In this document: positions 43,136-54,200 of the stretch, one piece after another
Numbering within the stretch: the stretch's first letter is position 1
How the letters are laid out: each line of letters begins with the position of its first letter
Assembly (NCBI GenBank): GCA_030068145.1
Contig: JAPJBO010000311.1
Span: forward strand, 171,713 to 235,712
Direction of reading: 5' to 3'
DNA from: Diplonema papillatum
Lineage: Eukaryota; Euglenozoa; Diplonemea; Diplonemida; Diplonemidae
DNA length: 64,000 nucleotides
Notes under the pieces: model-generated
The model's database searches: none
What the model was told of the DNA's origin: nothing
The model's input: the letters and a program-made list of their open reading frames with translations, nothing else
Made by a program: the position numbers and the translations under genes

Positions 43136-43262
43136 GTTGGCTGGTTCCGCTATTTTCCCTTCTTTTTTCGGGCTCTCACACGTTCGGCCGATGATTAGTG
43201 GGGGTGGTTGTGTGGCCTGCTTGTGATTGCTAGTAACAGAGCTTTTTTACATCGCACAGTCT

Positions 43263-43980
43263 GGGACGAGTGCGTAGATGTTGCTCCAAACAAACCAGTG
43301 AAAAAGTTGCGTACCATGGCTCGAGAGGCTGGTCTTCCGAACTCAGAAGAAAAAGTTGACGAGAAAGACCTCGTCAAGTTGCTAATTGATGCCTAATATG
43401 AGACTCGTTACCCCGCCTTCTGAACTTTGCAGAAAGCACTTCTGACCAAATACTGCTCATTCATCTTTCCAGGTTTGAAGATTTTGCAGTGTGGTTTTCT
43501 GACCCTTTCACCGATCCAGGTTTCTGTAAGAGTCGGTTCTCGTTCTCCCTTTACTTCCGTCTGTCTCCCCGCCCGTGAACGGCCACTGAGATGCACAGAG
43601 CAAGATGCACCGAGGGCTGATGGGTGGTACCATAGGTGGTACCACATCAGGAACGGTACCACATGTGGAACACTTTTGACCCCATTTTTTACCCACATCA
43701 TATGGTGGTGAAAAAACCCAAGACCTGACATGGTCGTTGGTGGGAATGACTACTTCAACGGCTTCATCTGTGCTTCAGGCCACGTTGCAATGGAATGATA
43801 ATGACAAGGCTCATTGAGTTATCACTGAAACTGCGTGCGTTGGCCCATCCGTGGACTCCTGACACTGTGCTGCATCACGAGGGAGCCAAATCGCAACGCT
43901 GGCGAGCGTTTTAGAGTGCAAGTTCTTTTAGTTTAGTTTTAGTTTGGATTAGGATGCAAAGAACCGGTGGCGACAATGGC
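43263..43980. other. Gene-free stretch with short duplicated pieces
   Basis: GTGCGTAGATGTTGCTCCAA occurs at 42729 and 43270, and a TTCAACGGC-TCAT block at 42807 and 43754, so pieces around the 18S fragment were copied too. A short plus-strand frame at 43310-43396 (KKLRTMAREAGLPNSEEKVD) has a SAP-like look but is too short to call. Confidence 0.45.
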
Positions 43981-43998
43981 CGGCGTCGCGGCTACCTC

Positions 43999-44270
43999 TT
44001 CGCACGCGATGTGCCATGCTTTCGCCTCTTCAGCTCGCCTTGATCGTCGCGTTCTGGCGCACGCTTGAACCTTGCTCCTCCGTCTGCTCGCCTAGCATCA
44101 TCGGTTGCGCGCCGATTCTTATATGCATTCGCTCCTTTTCGCGGCCTGGCGCGATGTCGTCGTCAGTGGAACTGCCGAGGTCGAACGTCGCTTCTCGTCA
44201 TCACCAGGTTCTGCACTTCCGTGCCTTCCACGTTGTCGTCAGCTTGCTTCCGGAGGAACCAGCACTGAGT
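43999..44270 (-). pseudogene. Copy of the Lys/Arg-rich gene, probably decayed
   Basis: On the minus strand the DNA aligns with 11780-12072 through ATCATCGGTTGCGCG-type and CGCGACGATCAAGGCGAGCT blocks, and it ends with codons for KHGTSRAKR and a stop. Several indels disrupt the upstream frame relative to the intact gene. Confidence 0.5.
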
Positions 44271-44822
44271 TTAGTAGAGAATGTAATCGAGCGAAAAACG
44301 GATCTAGCGCTTCCTTTGTTTGTGCGCACTTACGGCCACTCAACCGCGGCCACGTCCTTCCGCTTCACAGTAGAAAGATTAATGTCGTCGCGATGAACGG
44401 CGGGCATTTTCACTTACGTCCCTTTTTGTTTGTGCGCACTTCCTTGAAACCTGTTTTGTTCATCTAACGGGAGTGAGGATAGTACGCTGCCATCGACCTG
44501 TTTTGTTCTTGACAAATTGCATTTGTTAGACACAAAAATCGATCGTATTTCGCCGTATAGTCGAGCTTAGGTCGGAATAGGAGCACACTGGGATAAGTGA
44601 AGCGGAAAAGAAGTGCGTAGCTTTGGAAGAAATGTGAAAACGAGCGCGCGCCTTCGTGAGAAAAAGACGGAAGTAAACGAGACAAGCATCGCGTGAGGAA
44701 AGCAGCGGACAGACGAGAAAACAACAGCGGGTTTCTTTTCGCCAGGGTTTGCACCTGCGGGCGGATGAAACGGGCAGGGCGGGGCAGGGCGGGGGGGGGG
44801 GGGGGGGGGGGGGTCGTTGTTA
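44271..44822. other. Gene-free stretch ending in a G tract
   Basis: The string TTTGTGCGCACTT occurs twice (44316 and 44428). A G run of 23 bases at 44791-44813 lies 9 bases from the transposon end. No gene is recognised. Confidence 0.45.
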
Positions 44823-46910
44823 CACGGTGCACTAGTAAAAGTGAAAAAGGTGTTTTGACTAGTCATTTTACTAGTGAAAAGCGCAATGACTAGTGCACTA
44901 GTAAAAATGACTAGTGCACTAGTAAAAACACTAGTAAAAATGACTAGTGCACTAGTCAAAATGACTAGTGTCCTAGTAGAAATCCACCTGTTCCGAACCG
45001 AAATCTGGGCTGGTTTGTAAAGTCAGAGGGTCCCACCGCAAAACTGTACCCTACCGTTGCGCTTGCTACCGTGTTCGGAATAATGTTGGACCGGGAAAAA
45101 GTCGAAATACTTTTTCAAACCCCAAAACTTGGGCCAAAAGTCCAAAAAGGTTCCGGTCCAAGTATGGACTTACGGAGCAAGCCGGCATGCCGCGGAAGGA
45201 CTCGACCTCGGTGAGCTCGCAGTGAAGCGAGCGTCGCTGAGTGAAGGCGACGTCCTGGCCGCCGAGTGGCGGACACGCGCGTTTTTGACGCGGTGGATGC
45301 CGACGACAGCGGGCTGCTGACGTTCAAGGAGTTGATCAAGTATAGCCGGTCCCGGACGTCGTGTTCCGGCACGTGGTCGGCGACGGGGGCAATCTCATGC
45401 GTCGCCCCCGTCATGTGCTTGTCTAAGCAACCCAGGCTATGCCCATAGTCATGATCGTGCACCACGGGTTTTAAGGACAAACAGAAACTAAAGGTAACCT
45501 GAACCAATTTGGACGCGTTTCGGCCCGGAATTCGGGAAGCTTTGAAATGTTCGTACATTCTGCCGGTCCCATCATTTGTGTAACGGAAACACGAAACGAG
45601 TGCAAAAGCTGCTTGGGTCAGACTTCAAAATACCGCCAAAAAGTGAAAACCCCAGGGAAAAGTCCAAAACTTTCAGAACCTCCAAAAAGTCCAAAAAGAA
45701 ATTCCGGTCCAATGATTTTCCGAACGCAGTTCCCAACGCGAATCCTTACTGTGCGATAGACGAAAGCTTGGGGTCAGTTGTCTGCCACGAGCGTCATTCA
45801 ACAAAGCCAGTTCTGCAGGAATAAGTCACGATTACTCGTCGGTTTGTGTTTTGCGGAGAACTGTGGTCGCTTTTTTGGTGGGCCACCCACCCCCACTCTT
45901 CCCCCACAGGAATCGGGCTGAGTATTGAGTTCTGTAAAGTGCAAGTGCCATGAAGGCAGGCGAGCACCACGGCTGAGTACGGGGAGTTTCTGGGAATGTG
46001 TTGCCTACTAGGAGTGTTATACAGCTTGCCTGCCTCATGCTCTTCCGCACTTACTACTAGTAGCTCCCAATGCCCGATAGACAGTGCGATGTGAGTTCAA
46101 GCTACTTCGAGGCGGTGATTTCTATCGTCGTATGTGAACAACTCGGTGGGCTCAATGGTCGTCTTCACGTCCCGAAAAGACAAAGAAACGTGACTTCCAG
46201 GCATTCGAAATGACCGGACAAAGCACCACGACGTGTTGACTGGCACACAACGCGCGCGCCACAGGCTACAAGAATGGTTTTCCGCGGCGGCGTGAAAGAG
46301 GAAGTCTCCAAGCACTCCATGAGAGAGTGCCTCCAACACTTGAAAGCGGAGCACATAGCAGTGAGCAACTATTTGTGGAATGTGCACAACACAAAGCCTT
46401 GCCTGCAAACAGTTCGCAGGCGGACAAAGCCAGCACCTGTTGCACATTCATGTTGGGAAGCTCGGCAAGAAGACCTGCCGACCATCTCTCATTTCTTCGT
46501 GGGTTTTAGGGAACCCACTACTGTAAATGCACTGTGTCGGGTGCGATGCCAAGGCGATAGGAGCGCCATGAGCGACAAGCCGAATCTACGGACCAGAGTT
46601 TGAATGTGGTCGGAAGCCCGCATTATGTCCAGTGTCTGAGACCTGTCACGACATGTCTCTGACCTCACCGTAGGGATAGCACTGTCGTTTGCACTATGTT
46701 TGCTAAGCCATACAAGCTCAGGAACTTTCCAACCAAAAACCTCGCAACTCGGCATGTCGCTCGCGAAAACTGGGGTTGCCCAGGTGGTTTGTGGTGTCAG
46801 GGCACCGGTGGTCACGGTAGTGCCGTGAAACCCCTCGAAAACTCTAGTCAAAATTTTGACTAGTAAAACCACTAGTCAAAGTCAAAAAAGTCCTTGACTA
46901 GTGCACCGTG
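44823..46910. mobile_element. 2.1-kb transposon with CACGGTGCACTAGT ends, TA-flanked
   Basis: The left end is CACGGTGCACTAGT and the right end ACTAGTGCACCGTG, exact inverses, with TA on both outer sides (44821-44822 and 46911-46912). Arrays of ACTAGT-containing units follow the left end (44860-44975) and a shorter one precedes the right end (46856-46900). The ends match those of the 20240-23258 element. No transposase was recognised inside, so it may be a non-autonomous relative. A direct repeat of CCAAAA-type pieces at 45118 and 45660 is weak. Confidence 0.78.
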
Positions 46911-47119
46911 TATTGGTGCTGGTTTTGAGGAATAAGGAAAAGGTAAGAAATCTTTTTGCGGTGGCCTCCGCTGGTCTGGTAGTTTGTGCTACCTCCGTTA
47001 CTCTCTACTCACTGCTGTACGGACTCTTTCACTCTTTTACTCTCTTTGGCAAGCCAAAAAAGACTCCTGCGGCCGACACCACGAACACATTCGCAATGAA
47101 TGTGGCCCTGAGCCCCCCG

Positions 47120-47310
47120 CGTGCATACATGTTGAGCAGGGGGGGGGTTGCAAGAACGTGCTTGGAATGGGTATGTGCTCAACACCGCACTGGTCCCGTC
47201 TGCGCCGTGTTTCGGTCCTTTAAGCTGCGGACACATAAGGCGGACCATCATCAGCGCGGAACCGGAGTGTCTGCAGACAGGACAGCGGTGTAAGTCTGGT
47301 TTGTCAGGCG
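47120..47310 (+). repeat. Repeat H, second copy
   Basis: Diverged copy of 16850-17010, including AGAACGTGCTTGGAATGG and ATCATCAGCGCGGAACCGGA. Confidence 0.65.
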
Positions 47311-47638
47311 GCTGTTCGTAGCTCGTCACAGCCAGGACAACCCGTGCTACTAGAGCACAGGCGAATCCGTCACGAGGAGAAGGCCCCTACAACCGTGTCT
47401 GAGCTATCAGTTAAAAAACTCAGGGCACTCGCCTGCTACTGCGACTCGCTAGGCAGCCCGGGCAGGGGGTGGGTGGGTGGGAAGACAACGTGGTGGTGTG
47501 CGAGCCAAAGGAACCCTGTGAGCGGTTGTGTTCACGATATCAATGGTACAGACCGCAGCTCCGATGCCCCTGTTTGGTCGGATGCGCAGTAGTGGAGTGG
47601 GAAATTGGCACGGGCATCACCTTCGTGGGCACTACTTC
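47311..47638. other. Gene-free stretch, nothing recognised
   Basis: Short open frames only. Confidence 0.4.
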
Positions 47639-47723
47639 GGGAAATCTCAGTTTTAGTGTATGGCAGAACACTGCCTCTCAGGTGTGATTGAGGCTAGCGT
47701 CAAGTCTTCTTCGAAGAAGATGT
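47639..47723 (-). repeat. Repeat R1, fullest copy
   Basis: On the minus strand it runs CATCTTCTTCGAAGAAGACT, then GCTAGCCTCAA, then CTGAGAGGCAGTGTTCTGCC, then ACACTAAAACTGAGATTTCC. It includes the perfect palindrome TCTTCTTCGAAGAAGA. The last part looks like a branch site, a pyrimidine tract and an AG. Confidence 0.8.
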
Positions 47724-49860
47724 TGTATGGAAGAAATGCAATACTGTCCTCTCCACAGGCTGGAGCGCTGCGAAGCTGTGCTTATTTTTCTTCTTCTTTT
47801 CTTCGTACCCTCCGCTGCCTTGTGCCCCGTCGTATATAATCGCCAGTGTTTGTTGTTTATTTTGGGGGGGTTGCCGCGTTGGCACCGAGTCCGGATTTCT
47901 TGGTGGACTCGAGCCTCAGAAGCTGGAGTTAACTACCATGGCAGAAAAAAGAATGCGCGCAAAGTAAACCCGCTTTCTCGGATGAAGGTAGAAATACGGT
48001 TATCCTGCCGCCTGACAGCGGCGGGCAATTCGATGCAGTTTCAAGATTTAGGGGTAGACTGGCTCACGTAAAAAGCGGGTGTCAAAGCTGTTCTGCGCAC
48101 CAAGAGAGGGGGGGTCGCGGGGGTTTCAGAACGAACAGGAACGTGGCGAAGAGGGGTGGTATCTGCGGGCGGCCCCCCCCGGTCTACTGCTAAAAGTATA
48201 TCTCTCCTCCTTGCTGTGCTGCGATTGGCAGCAGTTGCAGTGCCGATAAGCAGCAACTGTCAATGATCATCGCACAGCTGGCACATTGCCATCGTGGTCC
48301 TCAAAACACGGAAAGAAAAAGAAGGCGGGCAAGACCGCTAGCGGTTCTGTGAGGGGGTGAACAGTATGTTTTTGTCGGTTTCTACTAATCTTCTAAGACT
48401 AGTGTCTTCTACGACAAAGACAAGTGCCACCTAGCACGTGTGCGTTTTGGACTCTTGCTACCGATTGGCTGTGGTATAGAGCTTCTGAGACGGTAACTCG
48501 GTAGCAAGTAGCTTTTCAGCATCTGAGTTTCAGCTGTGGGTTGCTTTTGGAGCACGACAACGTCGCAGCTAGATCCCTACCAGAGATTGGTAATTCTGAA
48601 GATGGGGAACAAAACAACTCGCAGGACAGGGGCGAAAATATCGCAATATTACTGTGGAAACGGCTGCTCGCGGCAATGAAGCGTGAGCAGCAACAAGAAT
48701 AAAAGGGAAAAAAAGGGTGACGGAAAAAGAAAAAGCAATGCTTAGTTTTGGTTCATTCTTAAAGAAAGGGAACGCGCCGTCAGTCAGACTTCGGCGCGGG
48801 GGGAATTGTTGCTCGACTGCACCCCCTAAAGCGAGCGGGCCAAAGAGAACATCGTTTATGATCACCAAAATGAGGATGGGGCGGCTTCCAATAATTTTCT
48901 GTTGTCCGAACGTGCGGCCTTTAGTGGTCACCGGGATGTATGAAGATCTGACAGGTCAAACCGGAAATGCAGTGACCGCTGGCCGCCCGTCTGATGATGA
49001 TGGCCATCATAAGCACGCGATCGCAGTTTCACTGAGGGACTCAAGAGTTTGGGTTAGTTCGCCAAGAGAACTTAACACAGCCTTCAGGGTGTGAACAAGA
49101 GAAATGCGTGGTTTTTGGTTTATTTTGCTTTCGTTGTCGACAACATTATTTACTTGCAGCGTCTTCTCATGCCTTTTAGTGACGGCATTTTGAGTTTTAT
49201 TCTTTGCCGTGGATGTTCTGGACTTGAAAAAGTAAAGCTACCCTCCCCAACCCCCGGCGACCTCGCCTAAGCTCGTTTCCCCGAGTCAAGGCAGTCACTC
49301 AACATTCCCTTGCGCTAGGTGATATCAGTTACAAAGACGTGTTCTCACCTCTCCCTTTCTCGGCAGTTCTCGTCAGACAATACGAAGAGCAGAAACTCCC
49401 GACAATGTTGGCGTGATGTGCCTGCACAAAGTGACCGACCACCATACCGACAGGACGCAGTTGCGCCTGCACCCGAATATTCTGGGTCGGCATGGGTTCG
49501 ACACGCCATCATGCGTCCGTCAGAAATACACAAAGAGGGGAAGGAGCTGGAGGTGCTTTTTGCAAAATCGGCATCTCAGCTTGACTGGTACAGCGGGTTC
49601 CGGGCCGCCAGCAGAAAATGGCAACTGACGCGCAGGCTTCTGGCATTACGCCGCGGCGCTGAGCAGACCGATTCCGGCCAAAGAAAGATCAGCTGTCGGT
49701 TCGTGTTTTCTCTCGACCTTCCTCCGCCCTTCGTAACGAAGGTCCACCCCCGAGGGCAAAGAGAAGGGGGAGGGAGAGGGGATGCTACTTGAAGCCGGGT
49801 AATTTCTCGCCGTCGTCAAACCGGATTGGGTATCCCTTAACGCTTTTGGGGGTTGCTTCG
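47724..49860. other. Gene-free stretch, nothing recognised
   Basis: 2.1 kb with only short frames. A 125-codon plus-strand frame (48717-49094) and a 157-codon frame (49319-49792) show no domain. The fragment at 47905-48085 is a weak relative of 8258-8350. Confidence 0.4.
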
Positions 49861-49867
49861 TCTGACT

Positions 49868-49984
49868 TTTGTCTGACTTTGGTCTGACTTTGGTCTGACT
49901 TTTGTCTGACTTTTGTCTGACTTTTGTCTGACTTTTGTCTGACTTTTGTCTGACTTTTGTCTGACTTTTGTCTGACTTTGGTTA
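49868..49984 (+). repeat. 11-bp tandem repeat (TCTGACTTTTG), about 11 units
   Basis: Units TCTGACTTTTG or TCTGACTTTGG repeated head to tail without spacers; shorter TCTGA-TTCG units trail to 50020. It is a minisatellite. Confidence 0.95.
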
Positions 49985-50068
49985 TGCTCGCACCAGGCTG
50001 AGATTCGTCTGAATTCGTCTGACAGTAGTCTCCCCAGCCAGAATATAGACTGTCGTTGATCCGGGGTT

Positions 50069-51305
50069 AGTCTGACTTCGTGTCACCTGAGGGGGGGAGA
50101 TCTCAGGGCCGCGCATAAAGCGAGCAACGACGGCAGTCACTTGTGCTGATGATGTGCCCCAGAGTAACACCATTTGTGGGTGGGCAATACTGTATGGGTG
50201 CGGCAGGAAAAAAAGGAAACTGAACTGAACAAGGTCGCATTGCAATTGTCTCGAAAACAAGAAGGTTTGTCTGAAAAAGAACAAAAAAAAAAAAGAGGAG
50301 AAGCCCCATCCTGTTTGCGTCCCTGAGAACTGGCGATTTCGGCCGGCCAACAATTTCTTTTTCGTTCACGTGCAGAGTCTAGTACTAGGGTTTGCTTTAG
50401 GAGCTTTTTTAGTCTATTCCCGATGTTCCCCGGGTGATTGCCGTCAGATGCACCAAGGGACGGGCAGAATAGTGCACTGCAGCATGTTCGGGGCTGTGAA
50501 CGAGTCCCGCTGTTCTAGACTGTTTCGAGTTTCAAGAACTTCTTCTTCTTCTTTCAATACCGGTTAGGCCCAAGCCGGTTTCGGAACGCAACTCGGCGGC
50601 ACCCTTCAAATTTGGGGCAGGATTTTTCCACCGGCGGCATTTTGTTGTTTGGGTGGCTTTTTTTCTTTTTAGAGTTGAGAATCCGGGATCTGCGTTAAAA
50701 CGAAAACTGGAGAGAACGTGTGCTCCTTTCGCCAAGAGTCTTCGTTCCTCGTCTGCCATGTCTTCACTTTGAAGGCTCCCCCTGTGTCCAACTCCGGCTC
50801 GGGTTTTGGCTTTTTCGACACAGAACGATGTCCGTAAAGCGTTGAATTACATAGGAACTGCGTGGTTTTGCAGTGGCCAAAAAGAGTATTTTTGAGGTTT
50901 TAGATTCTCCGGCTGCCCATTTGAGGCTGTTTTCAAGCAGAGCTCCACTAGCAACGTTCTTCTCGCAGACACGAAACTTTCATTACCTGCGGGAATGTGC
51001 TGGGACTATTTTTGAACCGAAGCCTCGAAGGAGGTGCCGGAAAGAAGCAAGCTAATTTATTTTCAGGGATGGGTTCTTTATCAACTAAAAAGACCGGTGG
51101 GACGATGTGCCTTCATTTTCTATTTGAGTGAGTTCGCTTGAAGAATCCGGGGTTTTAAAGTCTCCGGGTGACCACACATCGTCGAAAAAGGGTTCCTTTG
51201 TGTTGAGTTTGCTCCTGAGCTGGAGCTTGGGTTCTGGGATTGAAGCCGGAATCGGGTCGGACTCGGTCAAATCACACAACCTTCAGTGCCAATCCTCGGT
51301 GCTTA
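50069..51305. other. Gene-free stretch with repeat pieces
   Basis: The string TGTCACCTGAGGGGG, then ATCTCAGGGCCGC (50069-50115), recurs at 54015-54050. At 51130-51195 is a member of the AATCCGGGGTTTTA / CCGGGTGACC family. No gene is recognised. Confidence 0.45.
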
Positions 51306-51665
51306 ATACAATAATATAATTCGTCCTTCGGCAATACCCCTTGGTGCAGCGAGGATAACCTCCGACACGAAGGCCTCTCACAAACCCTCCACGTGAAGTG
51401 ATCGGGTGCGGTCAATTCGCATCGGATGTGGTGTAGCACGCTCCGTTGGGTAGTTCTTTCGCGGATGGGTAGATACCACGTAAAACCCCCGCGGAATGGG
51501 TAGATGCCAAGTTATAGTGCAACCGATCCGGCAGTGCGGGAAGCCTTCAGAAAGACGGCCGCACCGTTACCTGGGCGGAGATTGGCGTGGGAATGCCTAG
51601 CGAGATCGGCTGGTATCCTTCTGCTCAGCCTTACGGATTAACTATCCTGAAGAACTGTACCTCTT
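51306..51665. other. Structured-looking GC-rich segment, unidentified
   Basis: This segment has a composition and many short complementary strings like a structured RNA or rDNA spacer (GGGTAGATACCACG and GGGTAGATGCCAAG occur 40 bases apart), but no universal rRNA string. I could not identify it. Confidence 0.3.
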
Positions 51666-51780
51666 CACGTGCGTGTGGGTACGAAGCCACTGGGGATTGT
51701 GTCGTGCAGGACGCACGTGTGCGATGATGTATGGAACAAGTGTAAGCCCCCTTTCAGCAAACACGGTCGGGGACAGGAAG

Positions 51781-51803
51781 GGGGGGGGGGGGGGGGGGGG
51801 GGG
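51781..51803 (+). repeat. Poly(G) tract
   Basis: A run of more than 20 G, about 35 bp before the MITE at 51836. Confidence 0.9.
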
Positions 51804-51835
51804 AGGGGTACGACCACAAACCAGCATAATTATCG

Positions 51836-52030
51836 TTTAACCCTATTCCGACCGAAGTGGAATGGAACAATTTGGGACGTAGCTTTCCATTGCCGCTCTC
51901 GGAGGCCAAGAATTCGTCACCCATGACGGTTGGATAATCGTCCCAGGGGACCAGTGGATATGTCCATGTCGGCCCTGCCGCAGAAACTCCAGAATTAATC
52001 TGTAGGTGCCCCGTCGGAATAGGGCTAACG
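51836..52030. mobile_element. About 195-bp MITE with CCCTATTCCGAC ends
   Basis: The left end contains TTAACCCTATTCCGAC and the right end GTCGGAATAGGGCTAA, an inverted repeat of about 16 bp with one mismatch. It has no coding capacity. One copy was seen. Confidence 0.75.
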
Positions 52031-52589
52031 TTACTTAGTAAGTTACTCCCTTTTGTATACTCTTGGTTATCGGATGCTTCATACTTTCCCGACACTGAAC
52101 GAACTGCGAAAAAGGAAGGAATAATAACCTACTAGCCAACTTGTTGTTGTGCAGTGCGTCTTTTCGGTGTACTTGCTGTGCTTGACGAGGGGGTTCTTCG
52201 ACGGATTCGTTCGTCTGGTGATAGAGCGAAACTGCTCACAGCAAATCGTCGTCAGACACGCCGTTACTCTGTCGTCGTGTATGCCGGTTTTCATAGACTA
52301 GAGACAGGCATTATGGTCACTCACGAAACACGCTGAGCAGAATTCCTAACCTGGTAAAAAGCAACTGGGGAAAACAGCCAAACGGCACCACGCAAACCAA
52401 ACGAAGCCTGTCTTATCTTAGGCTTCACAGTGACATCGTCGAATGTATGTTAAAAAGGAGGAGGAGTGCGTTTTGGATGAGCATGTGGGCGCCAGGGCAG
52501 CCAGGTAGTAGTAGGGCAGCGGCCCTGCTTCATTATTTTTAGAGTGCAAGTTCACTTAGGGATCCGGGGGTTTATAGTCTCCGGGTGAC
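52031..52589. other. Gene-free stretch, nothing recognised
   Basis: Holds a member of the CCGGGTGACC repeat family at 52548-52590. No gene is seen. Confidence 0.4.
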
Positions 52590-52781
52590 CATTATCGTAA
52601 AGGTTCCTTTAAGGTATGGTATGTTAGTGTGCGTATCGTATCTGCTGTAGTGGCAGCACGTGTACTTGCGCGTGCATCTTTGTTGTTATCGTAAAGGTTC
52701 CTTTAAGGTATGGTATGTTTGTGTGCGTATCGTATCTGCTGTAGTGGCAGCACGTGTACTTGTGCGTGCATCGTTGTTGTT
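52590..52781 (+). repeat. Two tandem units of about 95 bp
   Basis: Each unit begins TTATCGTAAAGGTTCCTTTA and ends near CGTGCATC; the two differ at only a few positions. Confidence 0.95.
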
Positions 52782-53384
52782 ATGTTGCTGAAAAGTTCAG
52801 GTAGGGCAGGCCTACCTGCCCGCCTACGTGGCTGTTTTTCTTCTCTGGTGTATCCAATCCAATGTACATAACACATTGCACACCCTGGCAGCAACACAAA
52901 AGCTGGACGAAAACAGGCATTGTGAAGTGAATCCCGCATCCTCTTCACAGACACAGGTCTCGGCGAGGAGCTGTATGAGGCAGCAGCTGTTGACAGGGTT
53001 CCCCTGGTGCTGTTAACAGCCAGCTGTCTACAGGCAACTTGTTTCGTGCTCGCGAAAACCGGGCAGGGGGCAGGTCTTGCTGTACCTTTCTCTTCTCCGC
53101 ACAATTTCTAGCAGCATGAACTTCCCAAGTACCCCCCCACGAGCACACAAAAGTAAATTGAAGTATGGCTAAAAAGAAACAGTTTTGGGGTTGGGGCTTG
53201 CGCTGATAAACGAAGCAACGGACGATCAGCAAGGTGATGAAAATGATAAGGCAAAAGTTTCTTGTTCTTCGCGTGTACAGGGGCTTCGTTTTCTAGAGTT
53301 ATAGTACCGTTGTTCCGGAGATGTTCCCGTCAGTACAGATGTCCCATTAATTTTATTTCCCTTCTCTGGGATTTTCAAAGACCG
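52782..53384. other. Gene-free stretch, nothing recognised
   Basis: Short frames only; leads into repeat D. Confidence 0.4.
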
Positions 53385-53600
53385 CAGAGGTCAGCGGACC
53401 GGGAGCTACCGGAGAGGGTGTGTGTGCTTTGTGTGGTAACCAGATACGTGTGTGTGCGATGATGTGGGTTTGCGTGGCAGCCTGATACGTGTGCGCTGGC
53501 TGTTACACGAGCTCGATGCTCCGCATGGATGCTTGGTGCCGTGTGCGCCGTGGGTACCGCCCGCTGCACACGGGGGATTCGTTTGCGACAATAGAACCTC
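53385..53600 (+). repeat. Repeat D, second copy
   Basis: Diverged copy of 4345-4530 (GGAGCTACCGGAGAGGGTGT and downstream). Confidence 0.65.
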
Positions 53601-54010
53601 GGAGGGAAAAAGACTGCGTGGTTATCCCTTTGGGGGACGTCCTCGAAACCCAGCTTCCCTAGCGCCGCGCGCATCTGGCCCGCCCTGTCTGTTGCGTCCG
53701 CGAACAGCCCTTTCATCTGGACCACTTCCCTCGCGTCCTTTTCCCAAGGGGGGATGGGAACCTATGAACCTTCTCTGTTCCCGTGGCCACGGCCTCAGCC
53801 AGGGCTTTCGCGGCAGATTCGTCCAAGGTCATTTCCCAGTTATTGTATTCTTCGCTTTTTCTCATGAAGGGGGGGGTCGGTCCTGCTTTTGGCTTTGTAG
53901 GTTCTCCCGACTCCCCAATTCGTGGTTGGCACAAACTCAAAGAGGTCTAGTCAACTATTCCCTGCAGTATTGGCATGCTTTCAAGAAAGTTGAAGCATGG
54001 CTAAAGATAA
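53601..54010. other. Gene-free stretch, nothing recognised
   Basis: A 193-codon plus-strand frame across 53452-54033 overlaps repeat D and shows no domain; it is not called. Confidence 0.4.
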
Positions 54011-54013
54011 AGT

Positions 54014-54150
54014 GGTGTCACCTGAGGGGGTAATCTCAGGGCCGCCCACGTGATAAGCCGTTAAGCATTGAGTTCTTTTAAGTACATGAACCACACGGAT
54101 TAACATGCGCTGTTAAGCAGCGGTTGCCGGCTTATCCCGTGACACCTTAT
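54014..54150. mobile_element. Small palindromic element carrying the repeat L core
   Basis: GTGTCACCTGAGG at the left and CCCGTGACACC at the right form imperfect inverted ends. Inside, GATAAGCCGTTAAGCA and TGTTAAGCAGCGGTTGCC, then GGCTTATC, form a second inverted pair. The centre is the repeat L core (GTACATGAACCACACGGATT) also found at 29150 and 56563. It lies 50 bp from the 3' end of the Ala-rich gene. Confidence 0.65.
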
Positions 54151-54200
54151 ATATGTACGTTATAGAAAGAGTAGCGTTGGCACTCTTACAGAAAAAAGAG

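Noticed and set aside
49868..49984. Possible CRISPR or promoter array
   Set aside because: An 11-bp minisatellite with no spacers.
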